A stretch of 64,000 bases of DNA, taken from Punctularia strigosozonata HHB-11173 SS5. Taxonomy: Eukaryota; Basidiomycota; Agaricomycetes; Corticiales; Punctulariaceae. Positions 23,903-36,037 of the stretch are shown here, piece by piece. The notes below the pieces were generated by a model, which made no database searches, was not told where the DNA came from, and saw nothing but the letters and a program-made list of their open reading frames with translations. The stretch lies in the NCBI RefSeq assembly GCF_000264995.1, contig NW_006767436.1, positions 2,412,600 to 2,476,599 of the forward strand, given 5' to 3'. How positions within the stretch are numbered: the first letter of the stretch is position 1; each line of letters begins with the position of its first letter. A program made the position numbers and the translations under genes.

Positions 23903-26865
23903 ATGCTGCCAAATCCCATAAAACCCCCTCACCTAGCCGACTCGTTCAATCAAGTTCCCCCAAACGTCAACCAATCATTGTATCATAGCCTCCATGCCCA
24001 TCCCGACTTCAGTAACATACCCAACGACAACGATACACAGAAACACCAGGATAAATCGAATCAGTACACGTCCGGTCCTTTCAGCGCCGGCACCACCTAC
24101 GGTGCCTTCAGCAATCCCCGCTCTCGTCATACCCTCGCTGGAGCCAACTCGCTGGCTTACCGCGATCAACAAGCCCCTTTGCGTCAAGGATACGACCTTG
24201 GCCAGCCTTCATCAATCAACTCGCTCGCGGCTTTACAGTCGCAATCCCCACCGTCATCGCAAGGCGCGTTCGAGACGCTCCATCCCCAACGCATGCACGA
24301 CTATGGCGTACAACTCTCCGGACACAAGTCCTATCCCACGTTGGACACGTATGCCTCTGGACTTGGGTCCTCCATGTTCCCGCCGGGGGTCAAACATGGT
24401 TTGCTGCCCAACGGGCACGGCCTAACGCAACCTCGTAACTTCCAAAGCGGCCCGCAATACCATTCACAGACGCCTTTTGGACCTCATCTTCCTGCGAACG
24501 GCTCTGCAGCAGGAGGGTCGGTGTTGTCTGCCCCCACAGTGTCCCATGTCAGCGGAGGTCAAGGTTCCTCCCAAGAGGAGATCTCGACGATATTCGTCGT
24601 GGGTTTCCCCGACGACATGCAGGTATGTTTGTCAGGTACCAAGTGTTCGGTATCTCGCTGATGATTCGATGAATAGGAACGCGAATTCCAGAACATGTTC
24701 ACCTTCTCCCCGGGATTCGAGGCCGCGACTCTGAAGATTCCCAACAAGGAACTCACTGCGTACGGCTCCGGCGTTGGCCCGATGCGCCCTAGCTACTCGC
24801 AAGGTTACCAAGGCCCGAACGATCCATACAACCTCGTTACCGTCAATCAGGGAGGTGTCGTCGTTGACGGCGGTCGTGACGGTACGACTGCCTCGTGGCC
24901 GGCGGCGCCGACCCACGACGATAGTCACTTCGTGCAATCAGGCGCGACGATGCCACCTCGCAAGCAGATTATTGGCTTCGCGAAGTTCAGCACTCGGTCG
25001 GAAGCGCTCGCGGCACGTGATGTTCTCCAGGGCCGTCGCGTTGATGCAGAGAAGGGCGCGGTGCTCAAAGCGGAGATGGCGAAGAAAAACTTACACACCA
25101 AGCGCGGGGTCGGGCAAGCATCTCTCCCCGGAATGACCTCGCTACTGCAGGGTTCGGGGATGACGACAGACATGCTCAATAATGGGCTTGCGGGTCTTGG
25201 CTCCCCTACGTCAGCTGGTGAAGCTCTCAGCGCCCGCGATCGCGAACTTGGACCGCTTGGGACGATGGGGATCGGCAGACGGGACCGCTTCATGTCGGGG
25301 GATGAGGACCCCGGTCGTGACGGTCGTCGCAGCGACCTCATGGGGATGATGTCTGGTCTGAACCAGTACAACACCCGGGGACCTCGCGAACGCGCTGAAG
25401 ATGACGAGCGCGAACGAGAGAGAGCGAAGAGGGAGCTGCGCCTGAGACAGGCGAACTCCTCCGCCTACGAGGCTTTCCACTCTGTGCCTTCCCACCTTGT
25501 TCGCAGCCCCGATGCGGCAATGGCAGAGAACGGCGCTTCCTACAACGGACTGAACGCGCTCTCTCATTCCCTCTCGGACGGCACAGGGATGAGCGCTCCG
25601 TCGAACCCATGGGGTATGCCTACCCGTGAAGCTATGGCCAACGGTCTCAACGGCATCGCAGCGCGGCGGCAAGCTATGCCCTTCAGCTCTTACCCGCAGC
25701 GTCCGCCCTCAGCGTCCCAATCCTCCGTTCCCGACCAGGACATTTTCCCGTCCACCGCATCGCGCTCAACGTCCTCCTCTCAGAGCGGTCTTTCCGACCC
25801 GGAGCATACGCCTCACACCAATCCCGATGCTGCCCTTTCGCCACCGACCGATTTCTTCCTTCCCATGGGGGTCTCACGATCTCACGGACGTTCTCCGTCG
25901 ACGGAATCACAGCAGCTCCACGACGATCAAATTCAACCACTGGATGCCAGCGGAGCCGGCCCGCAGATGGGAAATGAGCAACAGATCACACACGCCATGT
26001 CCGACCTCGCTATCGGAACCGAGACTGGGTCAACTTCTCCCGACCTGCCCTCTCCTACGTCGAACGCGAGTTCCGGCAATCGCAACGCCGCCGACCAGAA
26101 CCCTCCGGTGAGTTCACGCACTCTCACAGTCGCGTAACAAATATACGTGCTAACATGATCGCGAAGATCAATACGCTCTACGTCGGCAACCTCCCCGCGT
26201 CGCCGACGCAAGCTGGCTATCCCTCAAGCCATCTTGAAGATGGTTTACGCGATTTGTTCTCGCAACAGCCGGGGTTCCGTAAGCTGTGTTACCGACAGAA
26301 GAGCAACGGACCGATGTGTTTCGTCGAGGTACGTATATATGATTGATGGTTTGGACACATTCTCAAAGCCGACTTGTAGTTTGAGGATGTCTCTTATGCC
26401 ACCAAAGCTCTCAACGATTTGTACGGCAACACTGTCAACGGCCTCGTGAAGGCTGGTGGTATCCGACTCTCCTACAGCAAGAATCCGTTGGGTGTTCGAA
26501 CCCCAACGAGTGCAACACACGGGTCGAATTCTGGCTCTCCATTCCAATCGGATGCCTTCCTCCCGAGGTCGTCCGCCGTCGATATGGACGCCACGCCACG
26601 GCGCGACACCATCGGCTCGTCTTATTACCAGGCAATGTCGACGCAGCCTCCGCGTTTCTCCGCCGGCCCTTCGTCTTCCATCTTCGGCGTTCAGAACGCT
26701 CAGCCGACATTCCCTCGTGGCAATTTTGGTCCCGGTCCCGGCAATTTATCCACGTCCTTCTCTCCCTTTGGCATATCATCGTCCCCGCGACCAATACCCG
26801 ACGCCAATAATAATGAACCGAACGACCACCTCGTCGCCTCGATTTCCGCCCTGACATCCACGTAG
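23903..26865 (+). CDS. WHI3-like: Whi3-like RNA-binding protein with two RRMs
   Basis: Whi3 relatives bind mRNAs, including G1 cyclin transcripts in yeast, and control cell size and polarity. Exons 23903-24622, 24677-26107, 26167-26328 and 26380-26865 stay in frame (932 aa). The first RRM starts at [12 protein letters not shown], runs over the first intron and continues far beyond a Gly-rich insert to [20 protein letters not shown]. This split, insert-bearing RRM is usual for Whi3-type proteins of basidiomycetes. The C-terminal RRM has [28 protein letters not shown] and a long disordered tail. The middle is a long Ser/Gln/Pro-rich region with a highly charged [15 protein letters not shown]-like segment. 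The start is uncertain: 23903 is the first in-frame ATG, but at least 70 preceding codons look like protein. Confidence 0.8.
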
Positions 26866-27346
26866 AGGTTTTTCAAGACGCATAACCAGCATCCATATGT
26901 ACTACTTAACTATGTCATATCCACCCATTCTCCCCATTTCGGGTTTCCTATGTTACTTTCGGACGCACCATCCTTCGGCCCTTCGCATGTCATATCACTG
27001 TCCTATTATTGCGCCCAACATCTGCAATCGCTCCCAACCCAACCATACTACTCACAATCTGCTTTGCGCTTCGCTTCCCTTTCTCAGTTTGCATATCAAC
27101 GCTTCCGTCCTCATTTTCCCGTCGTACAAGATGTCTACTGTATACTACTCTTGTTACCTAGTTCGCGCTTGCGTCGGCTGTCACTTCACCGGAACTTTCT
27201 CCTGGGGGGGTCTCGAGATTCCTCTATTGTCCACGATATGCATATAGACCTTAATGACAGCGAGTTGCAATCGATACAGCAGCGTGATACACGAAAGAGC
27301 AGCATAACAAGTCCTGTTGGTAGAAAACATGCAACATTCCGAATAA
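26866..27346. other. Convergent 3' region between Whi3-like gene and PSY2
   Basis: No gene seen. Pyrimidine-rich and AT-richer than the flanking exons, consistent with two facing 3' untranslated regions. Confidence 0.6.
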
Positions 27347-30300
27347 TTAACCGCAGTCCCCGTCTTTGGGACCGGGATTTGGTGAATCCGAAGGTGTTTG
27401 TGGCGATCCGGTGGTCAAAGCTTTCCCGACGGAGCCCAACTTGACCTTGAACTTTTTGGGCTGGTGGTCCTCGCCTGGCTTCGGCGAGGCGGGTCGAGCG
27501 GCGTCCGTCGAGTCCGAGCGCTGTAAGCTTGGTCGCTTGACTTTTGATATGCGCTCGAGCAAGCCGTCTTCCTCCTCTTCGTCTCTTCGCCGTTTACCGC
27601 TCAATCCGGAGGGTAAAGGCCCCATCAACGGGGTCATGAGCTTCTCTGCGAGCATCTGCGGGGATGTGCTTCTTTCCAGAAGCGAATCCTGTGAGTCGTC
27701 CTCATCGTCCGACGAATTGGGTTTGGGGGATCGTTTAGGGGAGGCCGCTTGTCTGTGAGACAGGCGCGGGCTGGCAGAGGCGTCGGTGGGGGATGACGGT
27801 TGCTGGGGGGAGCCGATGGGCTGGAGGTTGCGGTGGGGGGAGGAATTGGCGGAGGGGCGGAAGGGGCTGGCTTCGCCGTTTGGCGGCTGCTCGTCGTCGT
27901 CGTCGTAGTCCACCAGGCTTCCTAGAGGAGGCGTGGGTGGTGTGGGTGTCGCAGGACGGCCATGGCGCAAGGCCGCGGCGCCTCGCGGGCGCTTGCGCTT
28001 GAGCGTGCCGATGATGACGTTGGTTTGCCATCGAGGAGGGGTTGAGGTTGTCGGGAGATCGTCGTCGTCGTCGGCGTTGAAGTAATCCTCTTCTTCCGCG
28101 TCCATCACTTTGCCCTGCCCCCAGGTTCTGGAGTCCGGGGTAGGTCTAGGTAATCTCTGAGCACGGTGGCGCATATGGCGAGGCCTGTACACGTACTTCT
28201 CAACTTTCGCCTCCTCCGGTGGTGGCGGCTCGTTGTTCATCTCCCAACGACGGATGAACATCCTGAAGCGAGTGCCCCCGAGGTGCGAATCGGACAGCGT
28301 CCGAACTTCCTGCTCGTGTTTAGTCATACACTGAGCTATGAGATCCTTGATGTTCTCCTGCGAAAATCCCATGAGGTCGATACACGGGGATAATGAGGTA
28401 ACATACCCGTCGGATATGTTCAAAGAATTCTTGACACGACGAACTGAGCAAGTTGTCCCGCCGCGATTCCCGTATTGTCAAGTCAAGGATAGGTTTGACC
28501 ACGTCATGTTTCATTAGGTGGTTGATGAGGTTGCGGTTATTGAGTTTAAGGCAAACTCGGAAGAACCGGAAAGCAGCTATGGACCGTCGTTATGGGGTAC
28601 TGAACGATGGGCAGAGAACATCAAGAACGTACCCAGCCGTAGGTGTTTATCCCTGGCGCTCAGCAATGACGCGACCCGAGGAGAAACGTTGGACGAAAGA
28701 ACAAAAAAGTGACTGCGGAAAGAGTGTTGCTGTGCGAAGTTGCATAACAAGTCGCAAAGATAAAGATATAGGTTGGTTTTCTCCCTTGTCAAGGGAAGGA
28801 TTGGATCTGCAACCCTTGATAAATCCTGCACTTGAATGAGGATGAGAGATGTGCTCACCGGTGAGGCCCTTGAACTCGGGTATGTCCCCGAACGGCTTGA
28901 AGAGCGTCTCGATGCATTGCTTGTAGAAGTAGTCCATGAACTTCTCCGTGCCAGGGTCGTCCTTCGCCCTCGAGAGCATCTTCACCGCAACGGCCGGCTG
29001 TTAACGCATAATCAGCATGGCCACCAACAGACAAAGCCCAAGCAACGGACGTGATTGTCGCCGTCCTGAGAGATCTCGAGCAGCACCTTGAGCGCATCCC
29101 CTACCAAGCTCTGAATCGCGAGGTCGCGACTGGCCGCCATGATCCTGCACACGACCAGCAGCACCGTTTCTACCGGCCCCTGCAACGCCGCGTTCGCGTT
29201 CGCGCCTCCAGCCGCGGTGGCAGCAGCGCGTCTCCTCTCCGCTGCCTGCACCTGCTTCACGACGTGACCCCGCACGCCGTTGAGGTCGTGGTCCAATAGC
29301 GTAGATAGGATCTCTCCTCCGGCAGTAACCATCGCACGTCCGTGCTCCTCCCGCTCGCTGCACGACAACGCCCACTGTACGGCGCAGAGCACGCCGCGAT
29401 CGACGAGTGTCCGGAAGAGCGCCATGCGCTGTGGGAGCTGCACGTTCTTCCCCATCGCACACAGGTGTTGCACGAGAAGAATAACCTCTCGCCTGCGTTG
29501 CGCCTCCGCCTCGGGCGAGAGCGGCTCCGATGTGGTTTCGTCTGGCGCGGACGAGAGCCCGTTGGTGCCGTTCGGCTCCGTCTTCACAGTCACACCCTCG
29601 GCCGTCTTTGTGATCGTCGGTGGCGGCGGGCCGACGATGTCGGCCATGTCGCCTTCAACGAAGAGCTTGACAACGTCCCTGAGGAAGTATGGGTCGTTCT
29701 GGACGTAGTTGATGATGTCAATCTGGTTGAAGACGATGCACGAGTTAAGCACGTTGAACGTGGCGTCGTCGATCGCGCGAGCGAGCACGACGTCCTTCAA
29801 GAACTGAAGGCGGTACGTATGGTGCACCTTGCGCTGAATAGCGGGGTCGCGGATGGTGACGGGTTGGTGGAATTGTGTAGTGGAGGTAAGGAATTCGCGG
29901 TAGTTCGCTTTGTACGAAGGGAACTCGGGGTCGTCTAGCAAAGGTCGTCAGCATCAGTGGATGTAAAAATAACACGTGCATACATTCGAGGATCCCAATG
30001 ACACCGAAGAATAGTTCGTCATCCAGGATGTGCTCGAAGAGGGTATGGTCGTTTAGGAGTACTAGATTGGCGTGAGATAGTCACAGGTCGCCAGCACAAT
30101 GTCACGCACGCAGAGTTTGCATAAGGCCACATAACGCATGTAGATTTTCCAAACTCTCGAGGTCTTCGCACTGGTTGTACAGGTCGATCATATGCTTGAC
30201 GTAACCCTGTGCAGCTGTGAGCACCGGGATTGATGCATCTGCGATGGATTGGGGCACGCACCTCTGATTGTACATGCTCGACCACACGCTCTCTGAGACT

Positions 30301-31450
30301 TGGTGTTCGTGCAAGGGCCTTGATAGCGCGGTCGATGTCTTCGACGATACCTATTTGCGGCAGTGGTAGTCGTCCCGAGCGGATGATGCTCGTTGTTGTG
30401 ATGGAAGGCTCAGGTCCAATGACCGGCGACGACGTAACGAGCTGGTCGTCTAACATAAGACGGCATAGAGGTAAGCTTTCGGAGAGAAGTGCGATAGAGG
30501 AAGACGCACTGGGATCGTTCATCATGCGCTGAACTTCGAGGATGAAGTTCCAGACCTCGGCGCAGCCTTCTGGATCCTGGAAGCTCAGGGCGTAGTCGGC
30601 ACCGTCGGGCTCGGTCCAGACGATAAGGGTCTCTGCAGGACGCGACGGTCAGTACGATGTATGCCAGTCGAGCAGGATGCAGACGAGAAGGTTGCCAGGC
30701 AAGGACGTGGAATGATGATCGTCTGACTTATCAAAAAATCGCCGACTCATTGCACAAGTGAGCAAACAGCAGGATGTACGAAACGCTCCTGATAAGCCAG
30801 AAATAGACGATACAAGGGGTTTCGACAGGGTCGGGTAAAATGAATTAAGGGCCTTGGACATACCTTGCTGCCGCTGATAGACATCGTTCGAACGAATGGT
30901 AGTGGTCAGGATCACGTTGTTATAGTCCGCCTCCGAGCGAGCGATCAGAAAGGCTTCGTTCGTGTTCTCGTCGAAGTGGCCGGAGCAGAACGCGGTGCCC
31001 TGATCAACCCAACGCGCGCCGACGAGCTCGTAAACCTACGCTATACGTGAGCGGCTGTCACCCTGTGGACAGCTCCGGACCGGGGCGCACCTTGACGCGC
31101 TTCATCTCGTGGTTGTCGCCCTCGGTCCAGTCGTCGCTCTCGTCGCTGGCGGACGTATCGCCCGAGCCGCCCATCCCCTCCCCGCCGACCTCGAGCACGA
31201 TAGAGCCCTCCGACGAGCCTTCCTCCGCAGACGTGTCCATCGCACCAGCAGCCGCGCTGGGGACGTCGTCGGTCCCGACCTGCTGCCCTTGGACCTCCGC
31301 CGCGCCCGCCTCCTCCGCCTCGCCTGCAGCCTCATCCTCCCGCGAGGGGTCCTTCGACGTTGGCTTCGGCTCGGTTGGCGGCGGGAGCTGCTGATCGGAC
31401 GCGGGCTCGTGTAAGGCGGGTGGCGAATGGTCGGCCTCGTTGTCGCTCAT
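27347..31450 (-). CDS. PSY2: Protein phosphatase 4 regulatory subunit 3 (Psy2/SMEK)
   Basis: Targets the PP4 catalytic subunit to substrates in DNA-damage recovery and metabolism. Exons (minus) are 31450-31091, 31035-30864, 30632-30510, 30449-30262, 30206-30110, 30061-29984, 29934-29051, 28997-28859, 28806-28633, 28576-28407 and 28357-27347: 1,131 aa. After an acidic N-terminus, an EVH1/RanBD-like domain begins at VYELVGARWVDQGTAFC and includes VYQRQQETLIVWTEPDG. The SMK1 region has IGPEPSITTTSIIR, DDPEFPSYKANYREFL and YRLQFLKDVVLARAIDD. An armadillo-like part follows (REKTNLYLYLCDLLC, LNNRNLINHLMKHD, SCQEFFEHIRR), then an acidic, Ser-rich, nuclear-type tail. The second intron is 231 nt, four to five times the local norm. 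Psy2 is normally single copy and essential parts look complete. Confidence 0.93.
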
Positions 31451-33094
31451 GGCAGCGAGCTCGGAACGCCCTGGCCAGGGAAATGGTTGTGATTATAGAG
31501 GACCGCTAAGGACGTCAATGTATGCCGATGTGAAGAAGCAGGCGCGCGGTACGGTAAACGCGTGGCACAGGATTGAAACCGTGCGAACGAGGTCAACAAC
31601 CGCAATTTTCCAGGCGCCGCGTTCGTTCCTCGACCGAGCTTGTTCCTCGTCTTTCCTCCCGTCCTCGAGCACAGACAAGCAGCCCGTCGCAGTAGGCTGC
31701 ACCGCCGCTCGCCACCGCACCCGGTCTCAGTCTATCCAAGCGCGATCGACCAGGAACAACGCTTAGAGCTCAACGCCAAAGATCCGAGTTATCTGAGATC
31801 TGATCGCTACAGATCATGCACTTCAAATACATCCATGGCCACCCCCGGGCTGCAGCTCTTTGTGCCGCATATTTGATCCGGCTACGCCTAGGTCGAACTT
31901 GTGGCGCGAAGAAGGTCGGCAAAGCGCAGCTGCACCTCACCTTACCTCCTTGCAATTGCCGTAACTGACCAGAGATCATTGTATGGTATCGGCACCAAAA
32001 GACTACCCATCCTGCTCCACTGCGGGGGCAGACGTATACTTGTATTGCTGCTACCTCAGGTTTCGGTTCTCGCCTTCGCAAGCGGTTGACCACCAAATAC
32101 ACGCATCCGGGACTTCATCATGCACGCCGTAACCGTGCTCGGAATGAATCCCGGGCATGCATTCTCCGCATACAGGTTCAATCAACTCAATGGGCATTCG
32201 GATCGTGGTGGCGGTTCTACCGTATGCATCCCGGCAACTTCCCTCTTCTTTCATACGGCACTGTGCACCGATGTCTTGACTATTAATGGACCGTCGTTCT
32301 ATGGGATTTTGTTGCTCATACTTCGCTGCCACATGTACAGCGCTCGAGTGATGCCAAGGCGATGTCGTATCGTGGGTCCCGAGTGTACATATACCGAGAG
32401 GATGGTGGTCCTGCGTTGGTAAACGCGACGACTTGGAGCACCTCTTACTCGTAACATCTCCGGGGCTACCTGTCATTAATGATCCTCGGTATAGCGTTAT
32501 ATCGCGAGCTCTGCGTGATCGGCTGATGCATGCCCTCAAAAACCGTGCAGGCTTGCAATTGAGCTTACGATGATAAATGCATCGTTTCACTGTTTATAGG
32601 CGCATAAGAAGCATATCGTCTTCGGATTGATCTCCGTCAACCATATCTTATAGCGGCAGTAGATTGATGCCATATACTGAGAAGCGCCGTCGGTGGCACG
32701 CGCGAAAGGCCGAGACACCTCGGATGTCTTGGAGAACTCCCTGGACATCTGGACTCAAACACTTCCTGTGCAAGTACTCGTCGAGATTCGGTCGCACAGA
32801 TCTTAGGCATACCTTCTAGCTCGTTTGCTCGTATCAGCGAGCTGGTGTCGGTGGTAACTAACTCGGCGTTAGTCAAGGGACGAGCGTAATATCAAGGCGC
32901 TATGTTGCCGCCGCAGCCCACCCCTATTGCGTTCCCGCCCAGGCCGACGCCGCACTTTTGCCCCCTCATCCGCTCTACCTTCCTCCTCGATCGCCTTCCG
33001 CGGACCCTTCCTCCTCGATCCCCGCACCATAATACATAGACGCTCTCTAATCCCAGCCGCTCCTTCGCTTACACTTACCCACACCTGCACTACC
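31451..33094. other. Divergent intergenic region, 1.6 kb
   Basis: No recognisable gene, RNA or repeat. Short minus-strand frames (for example 32590-32051) lack domain-like composition and splice support. It separates divergent PSY2 and the transporter, so both promoters should lie here. The last 200 bases before 33095 are pyrimidine-rich, typical of a leader. Confidence 0.5.
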
Positions 33095-34361
33095 ATGGCC
33101 CCCCTCACGGAGAAGGACCTCGAGCAAGTCGAAATCTCCCCGGAGCCGAGCTCGCGCCCCTTCCTTGCCCGCCTGTCTCCCAAGGACGAGCGTGACGATC
33201 CAATCGACTCGCCTTTGCCTTCACCCGCTGTCGCTGCTACTCCTCGGTCGTCCAAGCCCCAGCTGTCGGCAACGACGATCATCCCCGTCTGGATCGCGCT
33301 CAGCTCGGCCGTCATCATCTACAACAACCACATATACAATACCATAGGCTTTAAGTATCCTGTATTCCTCGTGACATGGCATCTCACGTTCGCGGTACGT
33401 CGCGAATCGTCTCTTCCGGATGTGCAGCCACTCACTCCGTGCACAGGCCATCGGTACGCGTGTGCTGGCGCGCACTACTCACCTGCTTGACGGCGCAAAA
33501 GACGTCCACATGACGAAGGACATGTTCATGCGCTCCATCCTGCCCATCGGCCTCCTCTTCAGCGCCTCGCTCATCCTCTCCAACACCGCCTACCTCTACC
33601 TCTCCGTCGCCTACATCCAGATGCTCAAGGCCTTCGTGCCCGTTGCCATCCTCCTCATCTCCTGGACGTTCCGTATTCAAGAACCGAACCGGAAGCTCGC
33701 GCTCATCGTCTTCATGATCTCCTGCGGCGTCGCCCTCGCGTCCCGCGGCGAGCTCCGCTTCAACCTCGTCGGCTTCCTCACCCAGGCCGCGGCGGTCGTC
33801 TTCGAGGCGAGCAGGCTCGTGATGATCCAGGTCCTCCTGCACGGGATGAAGATGGACCCGCTCGTGTCGCTGCACTATTACGCGCCCGTGTGCGCGCTCA
33901 TCAACGTCCTCGTGATTCCCTTCACGGAGGGTCTCGCGCCGTTCTACGCCATCATGGAGGGTACGTTCACGCTACGAATCGGCTGAAAAACGCTTGACAC
34001 GCATTCTACAGGACAAGTGGGCCCCCTCATTCTTCTTAGCAACGCGTCCATCGCGTTCCTCCTCAACGTTGCTGCCGTCTTCCTCGTTGGCGTCGGCAGC
34101 GGCTTGGTTCTTACCCTTGCTGGAGTGTTCAAGGCATGTCTTCCCCGCGCACCCTGGGCGGTCGAATTAATGATTTCTTGTAGGACATACTGCTCGTTAC
34201 CGGTTCCGTGCTAATCTTCGGAACCACCATTACGCCGCTCCAGATTTTTGGTGCGTACACCCCATCCACATGCCAGCAAACCCGAACTTACATGTTCCTC
34301 CGCAGGATATGCAATTGCTTTGGGTGGCCTTGTCGTCTTCAAGACCACGGGCGGCAAATAG
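33095..34361 (+). CDS. Triose-phosphate transporter / nucleotide-sugar transporter family protein
   Basis: A ten-helix drug/metabolite-superfamily transporter of the TPT type, probably in the Golgi or ER membrane exchanging a phosphorylated sugar or nucleotide sugar; the substrate cannot be told. Exons 33095-33394, 33447-33960, 34012-34133, 34184-34250 and 34306-34361 give 352 aa. A cytosolic Ser/Pro-rich N-terminus of about 60 residues precedes the first helix (IIPVWIALSSAVIIYNN) with the family-typical YPVFLVTWHL. SNTAYLYLSVAYIQMLKAFVPV is the conserved helix pair with the Lys. The C-terminus keeps NASIAFLLNVAAVFLVG and ITPLQIFGYAIALGG and ends FKTTGGK. The third intron (34134-34183) starts with GC rather than GT. 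Confidence 0.9.
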
Positions 34362-34647
34362 ATAGCCGTCGTAGACTACTTTAGGTGCTTATTGAGATGA
34401 TCCCGTCACGAATGGTATCATCTGGGAACTCATATAGTATGATAACGGGTCGGTAAGTCTCGCAAGTCCCAAGAATCAAATTTCGTGAAGTATTATACAT
34501 GGGAGTAAGACAGCTTGGCGACAAATCCCGGTTAAACGCGACGACGAGCAAATATGTAGTATACAATGCGAAGAAGCTAGCCCACCTAGGATTATGGGTG
34601 ATTCGAACAGCGAAAAAGATAGGTCAGACGGCAAGCCTGCGTCCTGA

Positions 34648-35845
34648 TCAATCCACCTCCTCGTTGAATACAGGCGGCGGATGTGCCGGACTCGGCATCC
34701 TACGGCCCACCCTGTCGCCCAACTTGATCTCGATCAGCAGCTGCTTCCGTAGCGCCGCGCTGGGCGGGACAAGTCGCCGCTCGAGGCTACGGCACACCCA
34801 AGAGACCAGCCCGCGCGGGCACGCGTCCAGATCCGGGTCCACCTCGTGCGGGCGCGGGACGGGCGGTGTAGGCGGCGGGTCGGGTACGGAACCTTGCGTG
34901 GGGCCGGCGGAGAGGGCGGGGAAGCGCATCGCAGGCACGGAGAGTATTGCGGGCGATGTGGGCGTCATGGACATCGCACCCATCATAGCCATCGCAGGCA
35001 CCGTGGGCATCGTAGGCATGGCGGGCGAAAATGCGGGTGGTGCTGCAGGTGCCGGGTCGTCCAATTGCGCGTCATCCGCCGCGGGCGGCAGGTCCTCGTC
35101 CACATAAGAGATTTCGATGCGACCGTACGCGGTCCACAGGTGCAGCGACGATGTCTCCTTCCCGGGCGCGTCCGACTGCGCGTCCTCGAACGCGCCGACC
35201 CAGCAGCGCCGCGTCTCGTCGATTTCCTCGAACACCGTCAGTTCCTCGTCCAGCGCGGGCGAGAGCGAGAGCGGTCCGGAGCACTCGACGGTGCCTCGGA
35301 ACGACCGCGGGAGGAAGACGGATATGGGCCCGCCGACGGAAGTCGCGATGATGTCCAGCGTGACTGGCGATTCAGGCGCCGTGCGCTGACAAAAAGAAAA
35401 AACCCAATATAATCAACATACGCATAGAGCGTGATAGCGTTCAACTTACCAGACGCATGGACAGCGGCCCACGCTGTGTTTTGAAGTTCAATTGGGCGGT
35501 GGTACTCTCCGCGAGAGTCGTGGAGGGGGCGCTCGCGTTGGCGCGCAGAGCGGCTGCGGCTTTGGGGACGACCCAGACATCCGCGTCTATAGGCCCGTCC
35601 CTCGTCTCTAGTCGGAGGTTGTCCCTTCTCTTCCCCGAGGTTTGGGACGCCACGAGCGCGGCGGGGATGACCAGCAGCGGGTCGACGATGAAGGGCCCGC
35701 GGATAGGGGCGTCGCCGGTGCGCGCAACGGAGAGGCAGTTGCTCGGCCGGACGTGCGGCAGGGACGCACCCGCCGTCGCCGCATACGGCGGCGGTTCGTC
35801 GGAGGCGGTCGGGTCGAGGACGCGCGGCTTTTCGTCGATGAGCAT
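34648..35845 (-). CDS. Conserved basidiomycete protein, possibly DUF7330-like
   Basis: Function unknown. Exons 35845-35450 and 35385-34648 (minus) give 377 aa. The start at 35845 (MLIDEKPRVLDP) is chosen because related proteins begin with a similar acidic, Pro-rich PPPYAAT segment; the frame is open up to ATG 36037, which touches the stop codon of the upstream gene. The core has beta-strand-like repeats (LRLETRDGPIDADVWV, FKTQRGPLSMRL, VGGPISVFLPRSFRGTVE, TRRCWVGAFE). These resemble surface-patch beta domains seen in Agaricomycete DUF7330 proteins, a match made from memory. A Met/Pro/Ala-rich low-complexity stretch precedes the C-terminal part (PRGLVSWVCRSLERRL). No signal peptide is seen. 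Confidence 0.6.
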
Positions 35846-36037
35846 GGCAGAGTCAGAGGATGGGCCTGAGTCGAACTCGGTTCCCGACCTGATCAACGCG
35901 CGCGCAGCTGCGGACGCAGCATGGTCCGCGTCGGGCGGGTGGGCGCGGACATCGCCGCAGTCGTCGCAGCAAAGCTGGATCACGGCAATCATGTTTATGT
36001 TTACAACATCGGTTATTCCAGATGGCGGGTCACACAT

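Noticed and set aside
30633-30863. Possible intronic snoRNA in PSY2
   Set aside because: TGATA-like and CTGA-like words are present, but there is no proper C box, terminal stem or plausible guide region.
32051-32590. Minus-strand frame of about 180 codons in the PSY2-transporter intergenic region
   Set aside because: No recognisable domain, no supporting introns, and composition typical of random open sequence.
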